Shown here in pieces: positions 15,877-25,340 of a stretch of DNA of 39,813 nucleotides. The notes under the pieces are model-generated. The model was not told the DNA's origin. It saw nothing but the letters and a program-made list of their open reading frames with translations, and searched no databases. The DNA lies in NCBI GenBank assembly GCA_012965065.1, contig DTSX01000112.1:23883-63695 (forward strand), in the 5' to 3' direction. Numbering within the stretch: position 1 is the first letter of the stretch; each line of letters starts with the position of its first letter. The DNA comes from Gammaproteobacteria bacterium. Its GTDB lineage: Bacteria > Pseudomonadota > Gammaproteobacteria > Steroidobacterales > UBA11654. The translations under genes and the position numbers were made by a program.

Positions 15877-17226
15877 TCAATTGTGTTTTATGGTGATGTT
15901 TCTGATCCAATTCACCATAAAACCATCCTCGTCTGTCGATGCAGTGTAATTCCGGTTAAACCAAAGATCACCCACACTGATTAATTCACTTTTTTGGTAA
16001 ATCAGAGGAATTTTATCTCTAACCCATGGAAGTATGTGATTCTCTTGAAAAAGTTTTTTAAGTTTCTTAGTTATTTTATGCCCCACAGGTTGTATTGATT
16101 CGCCTCCCTTGCGAAACTGTACATCAAGATTTTTATTGCACTTTTTGAGCGATAGACCTTGACCTTTGACCATAATCGCCGTCAAGGTGCTGCCGTTTTC
16201 ATCCAATACTAAAGGTTTATCAATGGACCAATTCATCGATCTATTGCTTTGATTTGGCTGTAATTCTGACAGTTTCAGAAAATAGAGCTTATCAAGATAC
16301 CGTTTAATGCAATAATCGCCCCAAACCATGGATGGGTTGACAGATTTTGGATTCAAAAGTGTATTGGTTCCAGAATTTAAGACTTTCATGGAGGGAACTG
16401 GAATTTCATTTTTCAAGATCATAAAACGGATGATATTAATAACTCGTCCAATTGATTTATTGTTGAACACTTCAATGTCTAAATTTTTAACCGGGTAGTT
16501 GAAACCTAAATCTTGTACGGCCAGCTCCTTCAACAAAGTCGATGTTTGGGTGGAAATATCTGATAGCCTTGAAACGGAACTTGAAAAAGTTGGCCATCTC
16601 TCCTTAAGCGTTGGAATTACCTTCATCCGCAAAAAATTTCGGTCGAAATAGGTTTCCTGATTGCTGGTATCCACCACCCAATCCAATTGTTTTTTCCTGG
16701 CATACGTGAGTATCTCATTTTTGGTAACATCCAAAAGGGGCCGCAAAATGTTTCCTCTTCCAAACTTAAATTGTTTTTGAATCCCTTGAAGACCCTCAAT
16801 TCCAGTACCTCTAGCCATCCGTAATAGTATTGTTTCCAATTGATCATCTTGGTGATGTGCGGTCATTAACCACTCTCCTTCTTGGATTGACTTTTGTAAT
16901 TTGTGATATCTGGCTTTTCGCGCTGCGGCTTCTATGCCAAAACCCTCTGTGGTACTTACCTTGACAGAATGGATATCTATTTGGATTTGGCTTTGATCAC
17001 ATGTTTTTTTACAGAAGTCTGCCCAACTTTGAGAGTCCTTAACTAAATTGTGATTAATATGAATTGCTCTGATGAAAATATCCTTGCCTACAACTTGATT
17101 TAAAGCATTAAGCAGCACGATGGAATCGACTCCCCCGCTTAATGAAACACAAATTTTTTTGATGTTGTGTGCTTGAATGTGGTGCTTTAAGGTCTCTTCA
17201 ATATTCTGGCTTTCGGTTTCAACCAT
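15877..17226 (-). CDS. tilS: tRNA(Ile)-lysidine synthase
   Basis: Attaches lysine to C34 of the CAU-anticodon tRNA-Ile so that it reads AUA. The PP-loop SGGVDS is at residues 30-35 in ICVSLSGGVDSIVLLNAL. AHHQDDQLETILLRMARG and the RPLLDVTK segment are typical of TilS, and a C-terminal TilS domain contains RKGGESIQPVGHKITKKLKK. It has 449 residues (E. coli 432). It starts 3 bases after accA, the usual accA-tilS pair. Confidence 0.96.
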   Translation of the reverse strand: MVETESQNIEETLKHHIQAHNIKKICVSLSGGVDSIVLLNALNQVVGKDIFIRAIHINHNLVKDSQSWADFCKKTCDQSQIQIDIHSVKVSTTEGFGIEAAARKARYHKLQKSIQEGEWLMTAHHQDDQLETILLRMARGTGIEGLQGIQKQFKFGRGNILRPLLDVTKNEILTYARKKQLDWVVDTSNQETYFDRNFLRMKVIPTLKERWPTFSSSVSRLSDISTQTSTLLKELAVQDLGFNYPVKNLDIEVFNNKSIGRVINIIRFMILKNEIPVPSMKVLNSGTNTLLNPKSVNPSMVWGDYCIKRYLDKLYFLKLSELQPNQSNRSMNWSIDKPLVLDENGSTLTAIMVKGQGLSLKKCNKNLDVQFRKGGESIQPVGHKITKKLKKLFQENHILPWVRDKIPLIYQKSELISVGDLWFNRNYTASTDEDGFMVNWIRNITIKHN

Positions 17227-17229
17227 CAG

Positions 17230-18189
17230 CTAGATCTCCTGAAATTCACCAATCGCTCTAAACTTCTTCCGACGACGATCTATAAGATCATCCAATGCCA
17301 GATTTTTCAACAACTGGACTTCATCGACGACGGCACTAGCAATGTCCTTATACATCAATTCTGGATCCCGGTGAAACCCTCCCAAGGGCTCTGGAATTAC
17401 TCGGTCGATAATGTCAAACTTTGATAGCCTTTTGGCTGAAATACCCATCGCATCCGCCGCAGCTTCAACCTCTTTTGGGTTCCTCCAAAGAATTGAAGAG
17501 CATGCTTCAGGCGATATCACTGAATAGATACTGTATTGCAACATCAAAAGCGAATCGCCCATCCCAATTGCCAAGGCACCTCCAGATCCACCTTCACCTA
17601 TTACCAGATTGATAATGGGAGTTCTGAGTGAAGCCAGGGTGAAGAGATTGCTGGCAATTGCCCCACTCTGCCCCCGTTCCTCTGCTCCGATACCTGGATA
17701 AGCGCCTGGAGTGTCTATGATGGTGACAATAGGCATTGAAAATTTTTCAGCAAGTTTCATCAACCTCTGCGCTTTTCGGTAACCCTCAGGTTTCGGCATT
17801 CCATAGTTCCTAAAAATTCTTGATTTCGTATCTTGACCCTTTTCCTGAGCGATGAACATAAGTGATAGATTCTCTATTGTCCCTAATCCAGAAACAATAG
17901 CTGCATCATCTGCATACATCCTATCACCATGCAATTCCTTAAAATCGGGAACTATGGCCTGGATCACATCTAGAGCTTTTGGCCTTTCTGGATGTCTTGC
18001 CAGTTGAGCTATTTGCCATTCGGACAAGTTAGAAAATATTTCCTTGGTTAAGGTTTCATATTTTCTAATTAAATTATCTATTTCATGATCCAGATCAACA
18101 GAAGATTCTGAATCAGCAGCAGTCAATTTAAGCTTTTCAATTCGCTTTTCTAATTCTATAATCGGCTGCTCAAAATCTAAAAAATCCAT
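17230..18189 (-). CDS. accA: Acetyl-CoA carboxylase carboxyltransferase subunit alpha
   Basis: Alpha half of the carboxyltransferase that makes malonyl-CoA, the first step of fatty acid synthesis. Family features include the opening FLDFEQPIIELE, IDTPGAYPGIGAEERGQSGAIA, and the glycine-rich VIGEGGSGGALAIGMGD. The frame reaches a GTG at 18198, but the ATG at 18189 gives MDFLDFEQPI, nearly the E. coli start, and 319 residues (E. coli 319). It follows dnaE by about 80 bases that contain a short inverted repeat. Confidence 0.97.
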   Translation of the reverse strand: MDFLDFEQPIIELEKRIEKLKLTAADSESSVDLDHEIDNLIRKYETLTKEIFSNLSEWQIAQLARHPERPKALDVIQAIVPDFKELHGDRMYADDAAIVSGLGTIENLSLMFIAQEKGQDTKSRIFRNYGMPKPEGYRKAQRLMKLAEKFSMPIVTIIDTPGAYPGIGAEERGQSGAIASNLFTLASLRTPIINLVIGEGGSGGALAIGMGDSLLMLQYSIYSVISPEACSSILWRNPKEVEAAADAMGISAKRLSKFDIIDRVIPEPLGGFHRDPELMYKDIASAVVDEVQLLKNLALDDLIDRRRKKFRAIGEFQEI

Positions 18190-18218
18190 GGTGCACACTG
18201 TTTAATTGCAACGTTAAT

Positions 18219-18239
18219 CCTATTCTACAATAGAATCGG
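18219..18239. repeat. Short inverted repeat in the accA leader
   Basis: ATTCTA and TAGAAT face each other across CAA, flanked by CC and GG with one mismatch. It lies 30 bases upstream of the accA ATG. The run of T on the minus strand precedes the hairpin instead of following it, so it does not look like a dnaE terminator; an operator is possible. Confidence 0.3.
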
Positions 18240-18268
18240 TAAAAAAAGATTTAAAGCAAAGTTGGGAT

Positions 18269-21200
18269 TTAGTTGTCGGTTAGAAACTGAAAATTCCCTG
18301 AACCAAACTCAACTGTCAATTGGTCTCGAAGTTCCTTGGTTGCATTTACAGTCCATTCCTCACTCAACTGCAACCTATAAACGTCTATATCTGTCTTGTA
18401 GTGAATATTAACTTTACAGGATCCAGGAATATGGGCTTGGAGTATTGATTTTAGTTTATCAGGATCAAATTTTGTGCCGCACTTAATCAACAAAGTGTTT
18501 GCCTTCTTTTCTATTAACTGGTCTAGCCCATTGATTGCTTCTGCAACAAACTGCCATCTATCAGCATAGGCATCAAATCTAAGATTTCCTTTAAGATGAA
18601 GTACAGCATTTTCAACAAGCAAATCCCTAAAATTGTCTTTACGCTCTCCAAAGACAATTACATCGATTGTTGCGGTACCATCATCGAGTTTAAATATGAG
18701 ATTTTCCCCCCTCCGTTTCAATCCAGTGACCAGACCAGCAAGTTCTATCGTGTTTTTCTGGTTGGATCTAAATGACCCGTTGCTCGCTTCCATGGCAGCT
18801 TTTAATTTATCTAGTGGTGACTTAGTTATGTGGAGGCAATCTTTCCGGTAAGGGTCAAACGGATGGCCACTAAAATAAAAACCTAGACTTTGATATTCAT
18901 TGTGCAGTAAAACATTCAATTTCCATTCCTTTTTTCTCCTGAGTTTAGGAAGTGTTTGGAATTGATCTGTGTCTGAGTAAAACAAACTGTTTTGTCCGGA
19001 TTCCCGATCCATGGCTTTCTTATTTGAATAATTTAACCCGATCTCAATTGAATTGTTCAATGTTGATCTGTTTTCTTCCAAGCAATCTAAAGCACCGCTG
19101 TTAATTAATGCTTCAATCGTACGTTTAGACAATTTCTGCTCAGCGAGCCGTGAACAAAAGTCAAAAAAGTCTAGATAGCTGCCTTTGGTTAATCTTTCGT
19201 TGGTGATTGCTTCAGCAGCGTATTTGCCAATGCCTTTAATTGCCCCCAAACCATATCTGAGTGTTCTAGCGTCTTCGACAACAAAATCATAGCTGGAATG
19301 ATTAACACTAGGGGTCAAAATATCTAATTTAAAATCATAACAGTCCCCTTTTAATTGGATTAGTTTATCGGTGTTGTCAATATCTGCGGTCATTGAAGCG
19401 GCCATAAATTCTGCAAGATAATGAGTTTTCAACCACGCTGTTTGATAGGCAATTAGGGCGTATGAAACAGAGTGAGACTTGTTAAAACCATACCCTGCAA
19501 ATTTTTCTATGAGGTCATATATTCTTCTAGCAGTGCTTTCCTTGACGTTGTTGTCAATTGCACCCTGAATAAAAACACCTCTCTGCTTACTCATCTCTTC
19601 AGGAATTTTTTTACCCATTGCTTTCCGAAGTATGTCGGCACTGCCTTGAGAATAATTAGCTAACTTTTGTGCTATTTGCATAACCTGCTCTTGATAAACA
19701 ATCACTCCATATGTCGTTCTTAGAACTTGTTCCAACATTGGGTGGAAAGTGTTGACAAGGTTCAAATGGCCAGCTGCTTTTCTTTCAATGAAAAGATCTG
19801 CCATTCCCGATTGAAGGGGACCAGGTCGGAAAAGCGCAACCAAAGCCACGAGGTCATCAAATTCTGATGGCTGCATTCGCTTGATCAATTCTCTCATGCC
19901 TATCGATTCCAGCTGGAAGATTCCTACAGTTTTGGTTGAAGATAACAATTTGTATGTTTCAGAATCATTTGTGGGTATGGCTCGAATATCAATGCTTTTC
20001 TCTCCAGCTGCAATTAATTTTTCATTGATGAGTTCGACTGCATTTTGGATTACAGTGAGTGTTTTAAGTCCTAAAAAATCAAACTTAATGAGCCCAATCG
20101 ATTCGACATCATCTTTGTCAAATTGGGTGACAGTACCTGCTTCGCCCTCAACTTTATAAAGGGGCATAAAATCTGACAGATTTGAAGGTGCTATAACAAC
20201 ACCACCAGCATGCTTGCCGGCATTCCTTATCAAACCCTCTAGCTTGAGAGCCAAGTTAATAAGTGCTTGAACATCCTGTTCTTTTTCATACCTTTCACTC
20301 AGTGCGGGTTCTTTCTTTAGCGCCGACTTAATAGTGATTCCAATATCGAAAGGAATTAATTTTGCAATTTGATCAACCATCCCATAGGGGTAACCAAGTA
20401 TCCTGCCAACATCCCTGACAACTGCTTTTGCAGACATTGTTCCGTAGGTTATGATTTGAGAGACCATTTCTGATCCGTATCGATTGGATACATAATCGAT
20501 AACTCGGTCTCTGCCATTCACACAAAAGTCAATGTCGAAGTCTGGCAGTTGCCCCATCGAAACCCTCTCTGGATTCAGAAATCGCTCAAAAAGCAAATCG
20601 TATTTCATGGGATCAACGTCAGTAATGCCTAAACAAAAGGCGACTAAGGAACTGGGTCCTGAGCCTCTTCCCGGACCAACAGGTATGTTTTCTGATCTAG
20701 ACCATTGAATGAAATCAGCAACGATCAAAAAATAGCCTGAAAATCCTGTGGAGTGGATAATCTTGAGTTCATTTTCCAGTCTCTGAGTATAGGCTTCTTT
20801 TACCTCCTTGGTTGCAAGTGGAATTTGTTCTAAACCTTTATTCGCTGCTTTAATTAGAAAATTCTCTATTGTTTGTCCTTTTGGGACAGAGTAAGCAGGC
20901 AGTGCAGTCTGACCGGTAGTAAATTGAAAATTACATTTCTTGGCAAGATTTACCGTGTTGGTGACCGCCTCGGGTATATCTGAAAACAAATCAGCCATTT
21001 CTTTTTTGGTTTTGAAATATTGTTCAGTCGTGTATTCCCTAACCCGATTTGTGTTATCGATTACATCACCACGATCAATGCATACTCTTGCGTCCAAAGA
21101 CAAATAATCGTCCTGATTTAGGAATCTTGGGTTGTTACCTGCCAACAGAGGGACTTCGGCCAAGGAAGCAATTTCAACTGTTTTTTCCAGTAACTCTTCG

Positions 21201-21739
21201 TCCCTATTTCCCCCTAATTTGTGAATTTGGAGAAACAAATCTTCGGGGAAAATAAGTTGTAATCTTTCTACCTGTTTAGAAGCAGTTCTGGATTTTTCGG
21301 ATAAAAGTAGGTTCTGAATAAAGCCGTTGTAACCTCCTGATATTGCAACAAGACCTAAAGTGCTTTTACCATCCAGCCAATCAATATCGACCAAGACCTT
21401 GCCTTTATGGTAACCCTCCAGATACGATCGAGTAATCAAGTTTGATAAATTCTTATACCCAGTGGTGTTTTTACAAAGCAATATTAGTTTTGAAATTCTT
21501 TCTGATGCCCCTGGATGGATTGATACGGTTGCACCAATAATTGGTTTGATACCAATTTCAATTGCTCTTTTGTAGAACTTGAATGCCGCAAATAGATTAT
21601 TATCATCGGCAATTCCCAAGGCTGGCATCTGGTATTCAAGAGATTTTTCCAGCAAACCTTCAATTCGAATAACACTCTGACCTATTGAATATTCTGAATT
21701 AACATCCAGGTGAACAAATATTGGCTCCTCTTTAGCCAT
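18269..21739 (-). CDS. dnaE: DNA polymerase III alpha subunit
   Basis: Replicative polymerase of 1156 residues (E. coli 1160). Order: degenerate PHP domain (HLDVNSEYSIG at the start, with N14 where metal-binding PHP domains have His), polymerase core with GPGRGSGPSSLVAFCLGITD (355-374), catalytic D400 and D402 in PDFDIDF, FGYGFNKSHSVSYALIAYQT-like sequence in the fingers (AGYGFNKSHS), then helix-hairpin-helix and OB domains. Just before the catalytic motif the usual NPERVSMPDFD is split by three extra residues (VSMGQLPDFDIDF). It lies 1 base after rnhB. Confidence 0.97.
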   Translation of the reverse strand: MAKEEPIFVHLDVNSEYSIGQSVIRIEGLLEKSLEYQMPALGIADDNNLFAAFKFYKRAIEIGIKPIIGATVSIHPGASERISKLILLCKNTTGYKNLSNLITRSYLEGYHKGKVLVDIDWLDGKSTLGLVAISGGYNGFIQNLLLSEKSRTASKQVERLQLIFPEDLFLQIHKLGGNRDEELLEKTVEIASLAEVPLLAGNNPRFLNQDDYLSLDARVCIDRGDVIDNTNRVREYTTEQYFKTKKEMADLFSDIPEAVTNTVNLAKKCNFQFTTGQTALPAYSVPKGQTIENFLIKAANKGLEQIPLATKEVKEAYTQRLENELKIIHSTGFSGYFLIVADFIQWSRSENIPVGPGRGSGPSSLVAFCLGITDVDPMKYDLLFERFLNPERVSMGQLPDFDIDFCVNGRDRVIDYVSNRYGSEMVSQIITYGTMSAKAVVRDVGRILGYPYGMVDQIAKLIPFDIGITIKSALKKEPALSERYEKEQDVQALINLALKLEGLIRNAGKHAGGVVIAPSNLSDFMPLYKVEGEAGTVTQFDKDDVESIGLIKFDFLGLKTLTVIQNAVELINEKLIAAGEKSIDIRAIPTNDSETYKLLSSTKTVGIFQLESIGMRELIKRMQPSEFDDLVALVALFRPGPLQSGMADLFIERKAAGHLNLVNTFHPMLEQVLRTTYGVIVYQEQVMQIAQKLANYSQGSADILRKAMGKKIPEEMSKQRGVFIQGAIDNNVKESTARRIYDLIEKFAGYGFNKSHSVSYALIAYQTAWLKTHYLAEFMAASMTADIDNTDKLIQLKGDCYDFKLDILTPSVNHSSYDFVVEDARTLRYGLGAIKGIGKYAAEAITNERLTKGSYLDFFDFCSRLAEQKLSKRTIEALINSGALDCLEENRSTLNNSIEIGLNYSNKKAMDRESGQNSLFYSDTDQFQTLPKLRRKKEWKLNVLLHNEYQSLGFYFSGHPFDPYRKDCLHITKSPLDKLKAAMEASNGSFRSNQKNTIELAGLVTGLKRRGENLIFKLDDGTATIDVIVFGERKDNFRDLLVENAVLHLKGNLRFDAYADRWQFVAEAINGLDQLIEKKANTLLIKCGTKFDPDKLKSILQAHIPGSCKVNIHYKTDIDVYRLQLSEEWTVNATKELRDQLTVEFGSGNFQFLTDN

Positions 21740-21740
21740 A

Positions 21741-22313
21741 TCAATTGCTATACATTTCAGGTTTAAACGTCATTCTATGAATTGGAGTTGGGCCAAATTC
21801 TTGAATGGCAGATAAATGTTCCTTAGTTGGGTAACCTTTGTTTTTATCAAATCGATATTGAGGGTATTTTATATGCATTTGTTCCATCAATTGATCCCTG
21901 GTCACTTTTGCCAGTATGGATGCTGCTGCGACAGAGGCATAAAGACCATCACCACCAATTTTGGGTTCCAATCTAAGACTCAAATTTGAGCGTACCACTG
22001 GACAGTGCGGCCCATCTATCAAGACCTGTATGTCATTTTGGTGCAACTGATCAATTGCTCTCTGCATTGCCAACATCGTTGCCTTAAGAATATTATATTG
22101 ATCCACTTCTAGGTGATTGGCAAGACCAATTGAATACTCTTGTGATTCGGATTTAATGATTTGGAATAATTGCTCTCTTTTTTTAGCTGACAGCCTTTTT
22201 GAGTCCCGCAAACCCTGTATGGTCTGATTTTTAAGGAACACGACAGCTGCTGCAACTACGGGCCCAGCAAGACATCCTCTTCCTGCTTCGTCAACACCTG
22301 CGATTAATTCCAT
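21741..22313 (-). CDS. rnhB: Ribonuclease HII
   Basis: Removes RNA and single ribonucleotides from RNA-DNA hybrids. The opening GVDEAGRGCLAGPVVAAAVV contains catalytic D8 and E9, VLIDGPHCP supplies the third aspartate, and AAASILAKVTRD the fourth. Its 190 residues match the family (E. coli 198). It lies between lpxB and dnaE as in most gammaproteobacteria. Confidence 0.97.
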   Translation of the reverse strand: MELIAGVDEAGRGCLAGPVVAAAVVFLKNQTIQGLRDSKRLSAKKREQLFQIIKSESQEYSIGLANHLEVDQYNILKATMLAMQRAIDQLHQNDIQVLIDGPHCPVVRSNLSLRLEPKIGGDGLYASVAAASILAKVTRDQLMEQMHIKYPQYRFDKNKGYPTKEHLSAIQEFGPTPIHRMTFKPEMYSN

Positions 22314-22333
22314 AAATAGACAAGAAAATTATT

Positions 22334-23476
22334 TTACTTTTGTTGTTCAAGCATTTTTAAAATTGTCGATGCTGCCAAAAAAGAAGCATTTTTTTGTAGC
22401 TGCAAGTGAAGAGAATCAAATTGTTGTTGCAATTCTACAACTTTATGTTGATTGGAAAGCCAGGATAAACTTTCTGCGAAAATTGTTTCAGAAGAAGCAT
22501 TCTCTTGAATCAACTCAGGAACTAATTTTTTACCTAAAAGAATATTTGGCAATGCTATGTAATCCGTATGCACCATCTTAGATATCTTTAAAAACCAATA
22601 ACTTAGTGGTGACATTTTATAAACGACAACCATTGGTTTTTTATGTAAAGCCGCTTCGAGTGTTGAGGTACCTGACTTAGTAATGACCAGATCACAGGCA
22701 GATAAAGCTGAATGTGTACTGTCGGTAATGGTCATCTTGAGATCAGTAAAATACATAGCAAGTATTTTCTTTAATTGCTCTCCTATTTTTGAATCCACAA
22801 CCGGTACTACAAACTCTATGTCTTCAATTCTATTGGTTATCAATTCGGCAGTTTCAAAGAATAATTTTGCATGACGGTTAATTTCAGAGCCACGACTACC
22901 AGGCATCAATGCAATAACAGTTTTTGCACTCAGTTTTAAATTATTTCTTGCAGTTTTAACATCAATTTTTTGTTGCGTTGAATCAGCCAATGGGTGGCCA
23001 ATAAAGACCGCGTTCACATTATGTTCTTTTAAGAGATCTTCCTCGAACGGAAAGAGACACAACAATAGATCTGCAGATTTGTTCAGTAATTTAACTCTGT
23101 TTTTTCGCCATGCCCAAAAACTTGGAGAAACCACTTGGATGGTTTTAATACCTCTGCGCTTTAATTTTTCTTCAAGCTTCAAATTGAAATCGGGGGAATC
23201 AATACCAATAAAAGCGTCCGGGGGATTTTTGAGGATTTTTTTTATCAGTTTTTCTCTAACTTTGAGTATTCTAGGCAAATGTTTCAGCACACCAAAAATA
23301 CCCATAACGGATAATTCGGAAGAATGAAACCACTGTTTGCATCCAGCTTGAATCATCTTTGGACCGGCTATTCCCTCGAAGGTTGCATCGGGACAAAGAT
23401 CTTGTATTGAGGCAATAATTTTAGAGCCTAACAAATCTCCTGAAGGTTCCCCAGCAACGATGACGAACTTAGTCAC
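22334..23476 (-). CDS. lpxB: Lipid-A-disaccharide synthase
   Basis: Glycosyltransferase joining UDP-2,3-diacylglucosamine and lipid X to the lipid A disaccharide. The opening FVIVAGEPSGDLLG, GIDSPDFNLKLEEKLKRRG, and the C-terminal ITKSGTSTLEAALHKKPMVVVYK region are characteristic. It has 380 residues (E. coli 382). The start codon is GTG at 23476, chosen because it gives the normal family N-terminus; the Shine-Dalgarno is weak. It lies 21 bases after lpxA. Confidence 0.96.
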   Translation of the reverse strand: MTKFVIVAGEPSGDLLGSKIIASIQDLCPDATFEGIAGPKMIQAGCKQWFHSSELSVMGIFGVLKHLPRILKVREKLIKKILKNPPDAFIGIDSPDFNLKLEEKLKRRGIKTIQVVSPSFWAWRKNRVKLLNKSADLLLCLFPFEEDLLKEHNVNAVFIGHPLADSTQQKIDVKTARNNLKLSAKTVIALMPGSRGSEINRHAKLFFETAELITNRIEDIEFVVPVVDSKIGEQLKKILAMYFTDLKMTITDSTHSALSACDLVITKSGTSTLEAALHKKPMVVVYKMSPLSYWFLKISKMVHTDYIALPNILLGKKLVPELIQENASSETIFAESLSWLSNQHKVVELQQQFDSLHLQLQKNASFLAASTILKMLEQQK

Positions 23477-23497
23477 GATCGGTTGATTGGTTAGAAG

Positions 23498-24268
23498 TCA
23501 GCGGATGATCCCTCTTGTGGATGCTTGTAAAAAATCAAGCATTACTTGCAATTCATTTGAAACTTCGTCAAGACCAGAGATTTTTTCCAGGGCTTCTTCC
23601 AAACGAAGATCAGAAGTATACAACAGCTTGTAAGCGGTCTTAATATTTCGTATTTGTTCAGCGGTAAAATTTCTTCTTCTTAAACCCTCAATGTTAATTC
23701 CTCTAGGCATAGCAGGTTGTCCCACAACAATTACATAAGGGGGTAGGTCTTTGGCCACACCTGCGTATATTCCCAAAAAACTGTGGCTACCGATTTTGCA
23801 AAATTGATGAGCGCCCGAAAAACCGCCAAATATTGCGTAATCCCCAACCTCTACATGGCCACCCAGGGTTGCATTATTGGCAAATATAGTGTTGTTGCCT
23901 ATTTGACAGTCATGCGCTATGTGAACATAGGCCATGATCCAGTTGTCATTGCCTAGCCGAGTGATCCCTGTATCTTGAATCGTTCCTCTATTTATGGTGC
24001 AGCATTCTCTAATGGTATTGCGATCACCTATCTCTAATTGAGTATCTTCATCGTTGTATTTCATGTCCTGGGGACTATCACCTATTGAAGAGAATGGGTA
24101 GATGTGGTTCTGTTTACCTATTTTCGTTCGACCAGTAATCACCACATGCGATTCAATAATCGTGGCACTATCAATGGAGACATCTGGGCCAATAATTGAG
24201 TAGGGTCCGATGCTTACATCATCAGAAATATCAGCTTGTTCAGAAACAATCGCGGTTTTATGAATCAT
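23498..24268 (-). CDS. lpxA: UDP-N-acetylglucosamine O-acyltransferase
   Basis: First enzyme of lipid A synthesis, transferring an R-3-hydroxyacyl chain from ACP to UDP-GlcNAc. Left-handed beta-helix hexapeptide repeats run through about residues 1-180, with catalytic H119 in HIAHDC (E. coli H125) and a helical C-terminal domain from about 190. The chain-length ruler position equivalent to E. coli G173 is I167 in GSHSFLGIYAG, which suggests an acyl chain shorter than C14. The start overlaps the lpxD end by 11 bases; fabZ, normally between them, is absent. Confidence 0.96.
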   Translation of the reverse strand: MIHKTAIVSEQADISDDVSIGPYSIIGPDVSIDSATIIESHVVITGRTKIGKQNHIYPFSSIGDSPQDMKYNDEDTQLEIGDRNTIRECCTINRGTIQDTGITRLGNDNWIMAYVHIAHDCQIGNNTIFANNATLGGHVEVGDYAIFGGFSGAHQFCKIGSHSFLGIYAGVAKDLPPYVIVVGQPAMPRGINIEGLRRRNFTAEQIRNIKTAYKLLYTSDLRLEEALEKISGLDEVSNELQVMLDFLQASTRGIIR

Positions 24269-25310
24269 TGTCTTCGCCCACTTTCTTATTGATTAGCGAC
24301 ACCAGTTTCTGCAGTTTATTTAACTTTTTAAAACTGGCAGCATTCTTTTGCCATTCTGAAGCTTTTTGATGTGAAAACAGATTGCCAGCATAGACACCTG
24401 GATCCTTGATGTCCTTTATGACAGTTGTCCTTGCAGCAATGGTTGTGTCATCGATTATTTTTAGATGGCCAGCAATTCCGACTTGACCGCCTATTCTACA
24501 ACGTTTTCCAATTTCAGTGCTGCCTGCTACGCCTGTTTGTGCAACGATTGCTGTGTGATCACCAACGATCACGTTGTGACCTATTTGTACTAGATTATCA
24601 AGTTTTACACCATTGCCTATGACCGTGTCAGAAAGTGTTCCTCGGTCTATGGTTGTATTTGCTCCCACCTCAACATCATCACCAATAATCACCCGACCCA
24701 TTTGAGGGATCTTGACCCATGCCGAGTCTTTCGCTTCTGAAAAACCAAAACCGTCAGCTCCAATTACCACACCTGGATGAATAATGGCCCTTGAACCTAT
24801 TTCAGTACCCTCATGGATAATGACCCCTGAACTGATCCAACTGGATTCACCTATTTTGGTGTCTTTCTCAACCACAGAGTTGGCCCCAACAAAAACATGT
24901 TCTCCCAACTCAACATTCATAGCTAGAACCACCCCCGCTCCAATCTTACAGGTTGATGGTACGTCGCAGGAGGAGTCAATCACAGCAGCGGAATGGATTC
25001 CTGGCTGAAATTGCTTGCTTATATCAAAGTCACTTGCGATTCTGGCAAACAACAAGTATGGATCAGTTGTTACCAATGAAGCAGTAGGGCAAAACTCCAC
25101 ATCATGTTCCCTGAGGACAACCGCTGCTGCGTTGGTTTCTTTCAACTCAGATTTATACTTACTATTGGCAAAAAATGTTAGCGAATCGTTGGATGCGTTT
25201 GATAGCGTTGCGACATTGGAAACAACAGTAGACGGATCACCTTGGATCTTGCAATCGTATTTTGAAGCTAAATGTTCAAGAGTAAAAGCAGTATCAGACA
25301 AAATTCTCAT
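24258..25310 (-). CDS. lpxD: UDP-3-O-(3-hydroxyacyl)glucosamine N-acyltransferase
   Basis: Third enzyme of lipid A synthesis. An N-terminal uridine-binding domain (LEHLASKYDCKIQGDP... to about 100) is followed by hexapeptide repeats. The segment KLDNLVQIGHNVIVGDHTAI carries the expected catalytic histidine. The C-terminal helix ends in EDNDS. It has 350 residues (E. coli 341). It follows skp by 30 bases. Confidence 0.97.
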   Translation of the reverse strand: MRILSDTAFTLEHLASKYDCKIQGDPSTVVSNVATLSNASNDSLTFFANSKYKSELKETNAAAVVLREHDVEFCPTASLVTTDPYLLFARIASDFDISKQFQPGIHSAAVIDSSCDVPSTCKIGAGVVLAMNVELGEHVFVGANSVVEKDTKIGESSWISSGVIIHEGTEIGSRAIIHPGVVIGADGFGFSEAKDSAWVKIPQMGRVIIGDDVEVGANTTIDRGTLSDTVIGNGVKLDNLVQIGHNVIVGDHTAIVAQTGVAGSTEIGKRCRIGGQVGIAGHLKIIDDTTIAARTTVIKDIKDPGVYAGNLFSHQKASEWQKNAASFKKLNKLQKLVSLINKKVGEDNDS

Positions 25311-25340
25311 TCCCCGACATATTTATTGGCTAGCTTCTAT

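Noticed and set aside
15730..15984. 84-codon plus-strand frame spanning the pyrG-tilS spacer
   Set aside because: Overlaps the ends of two conserved genes in antisense, and its composition does not suggest a protein.
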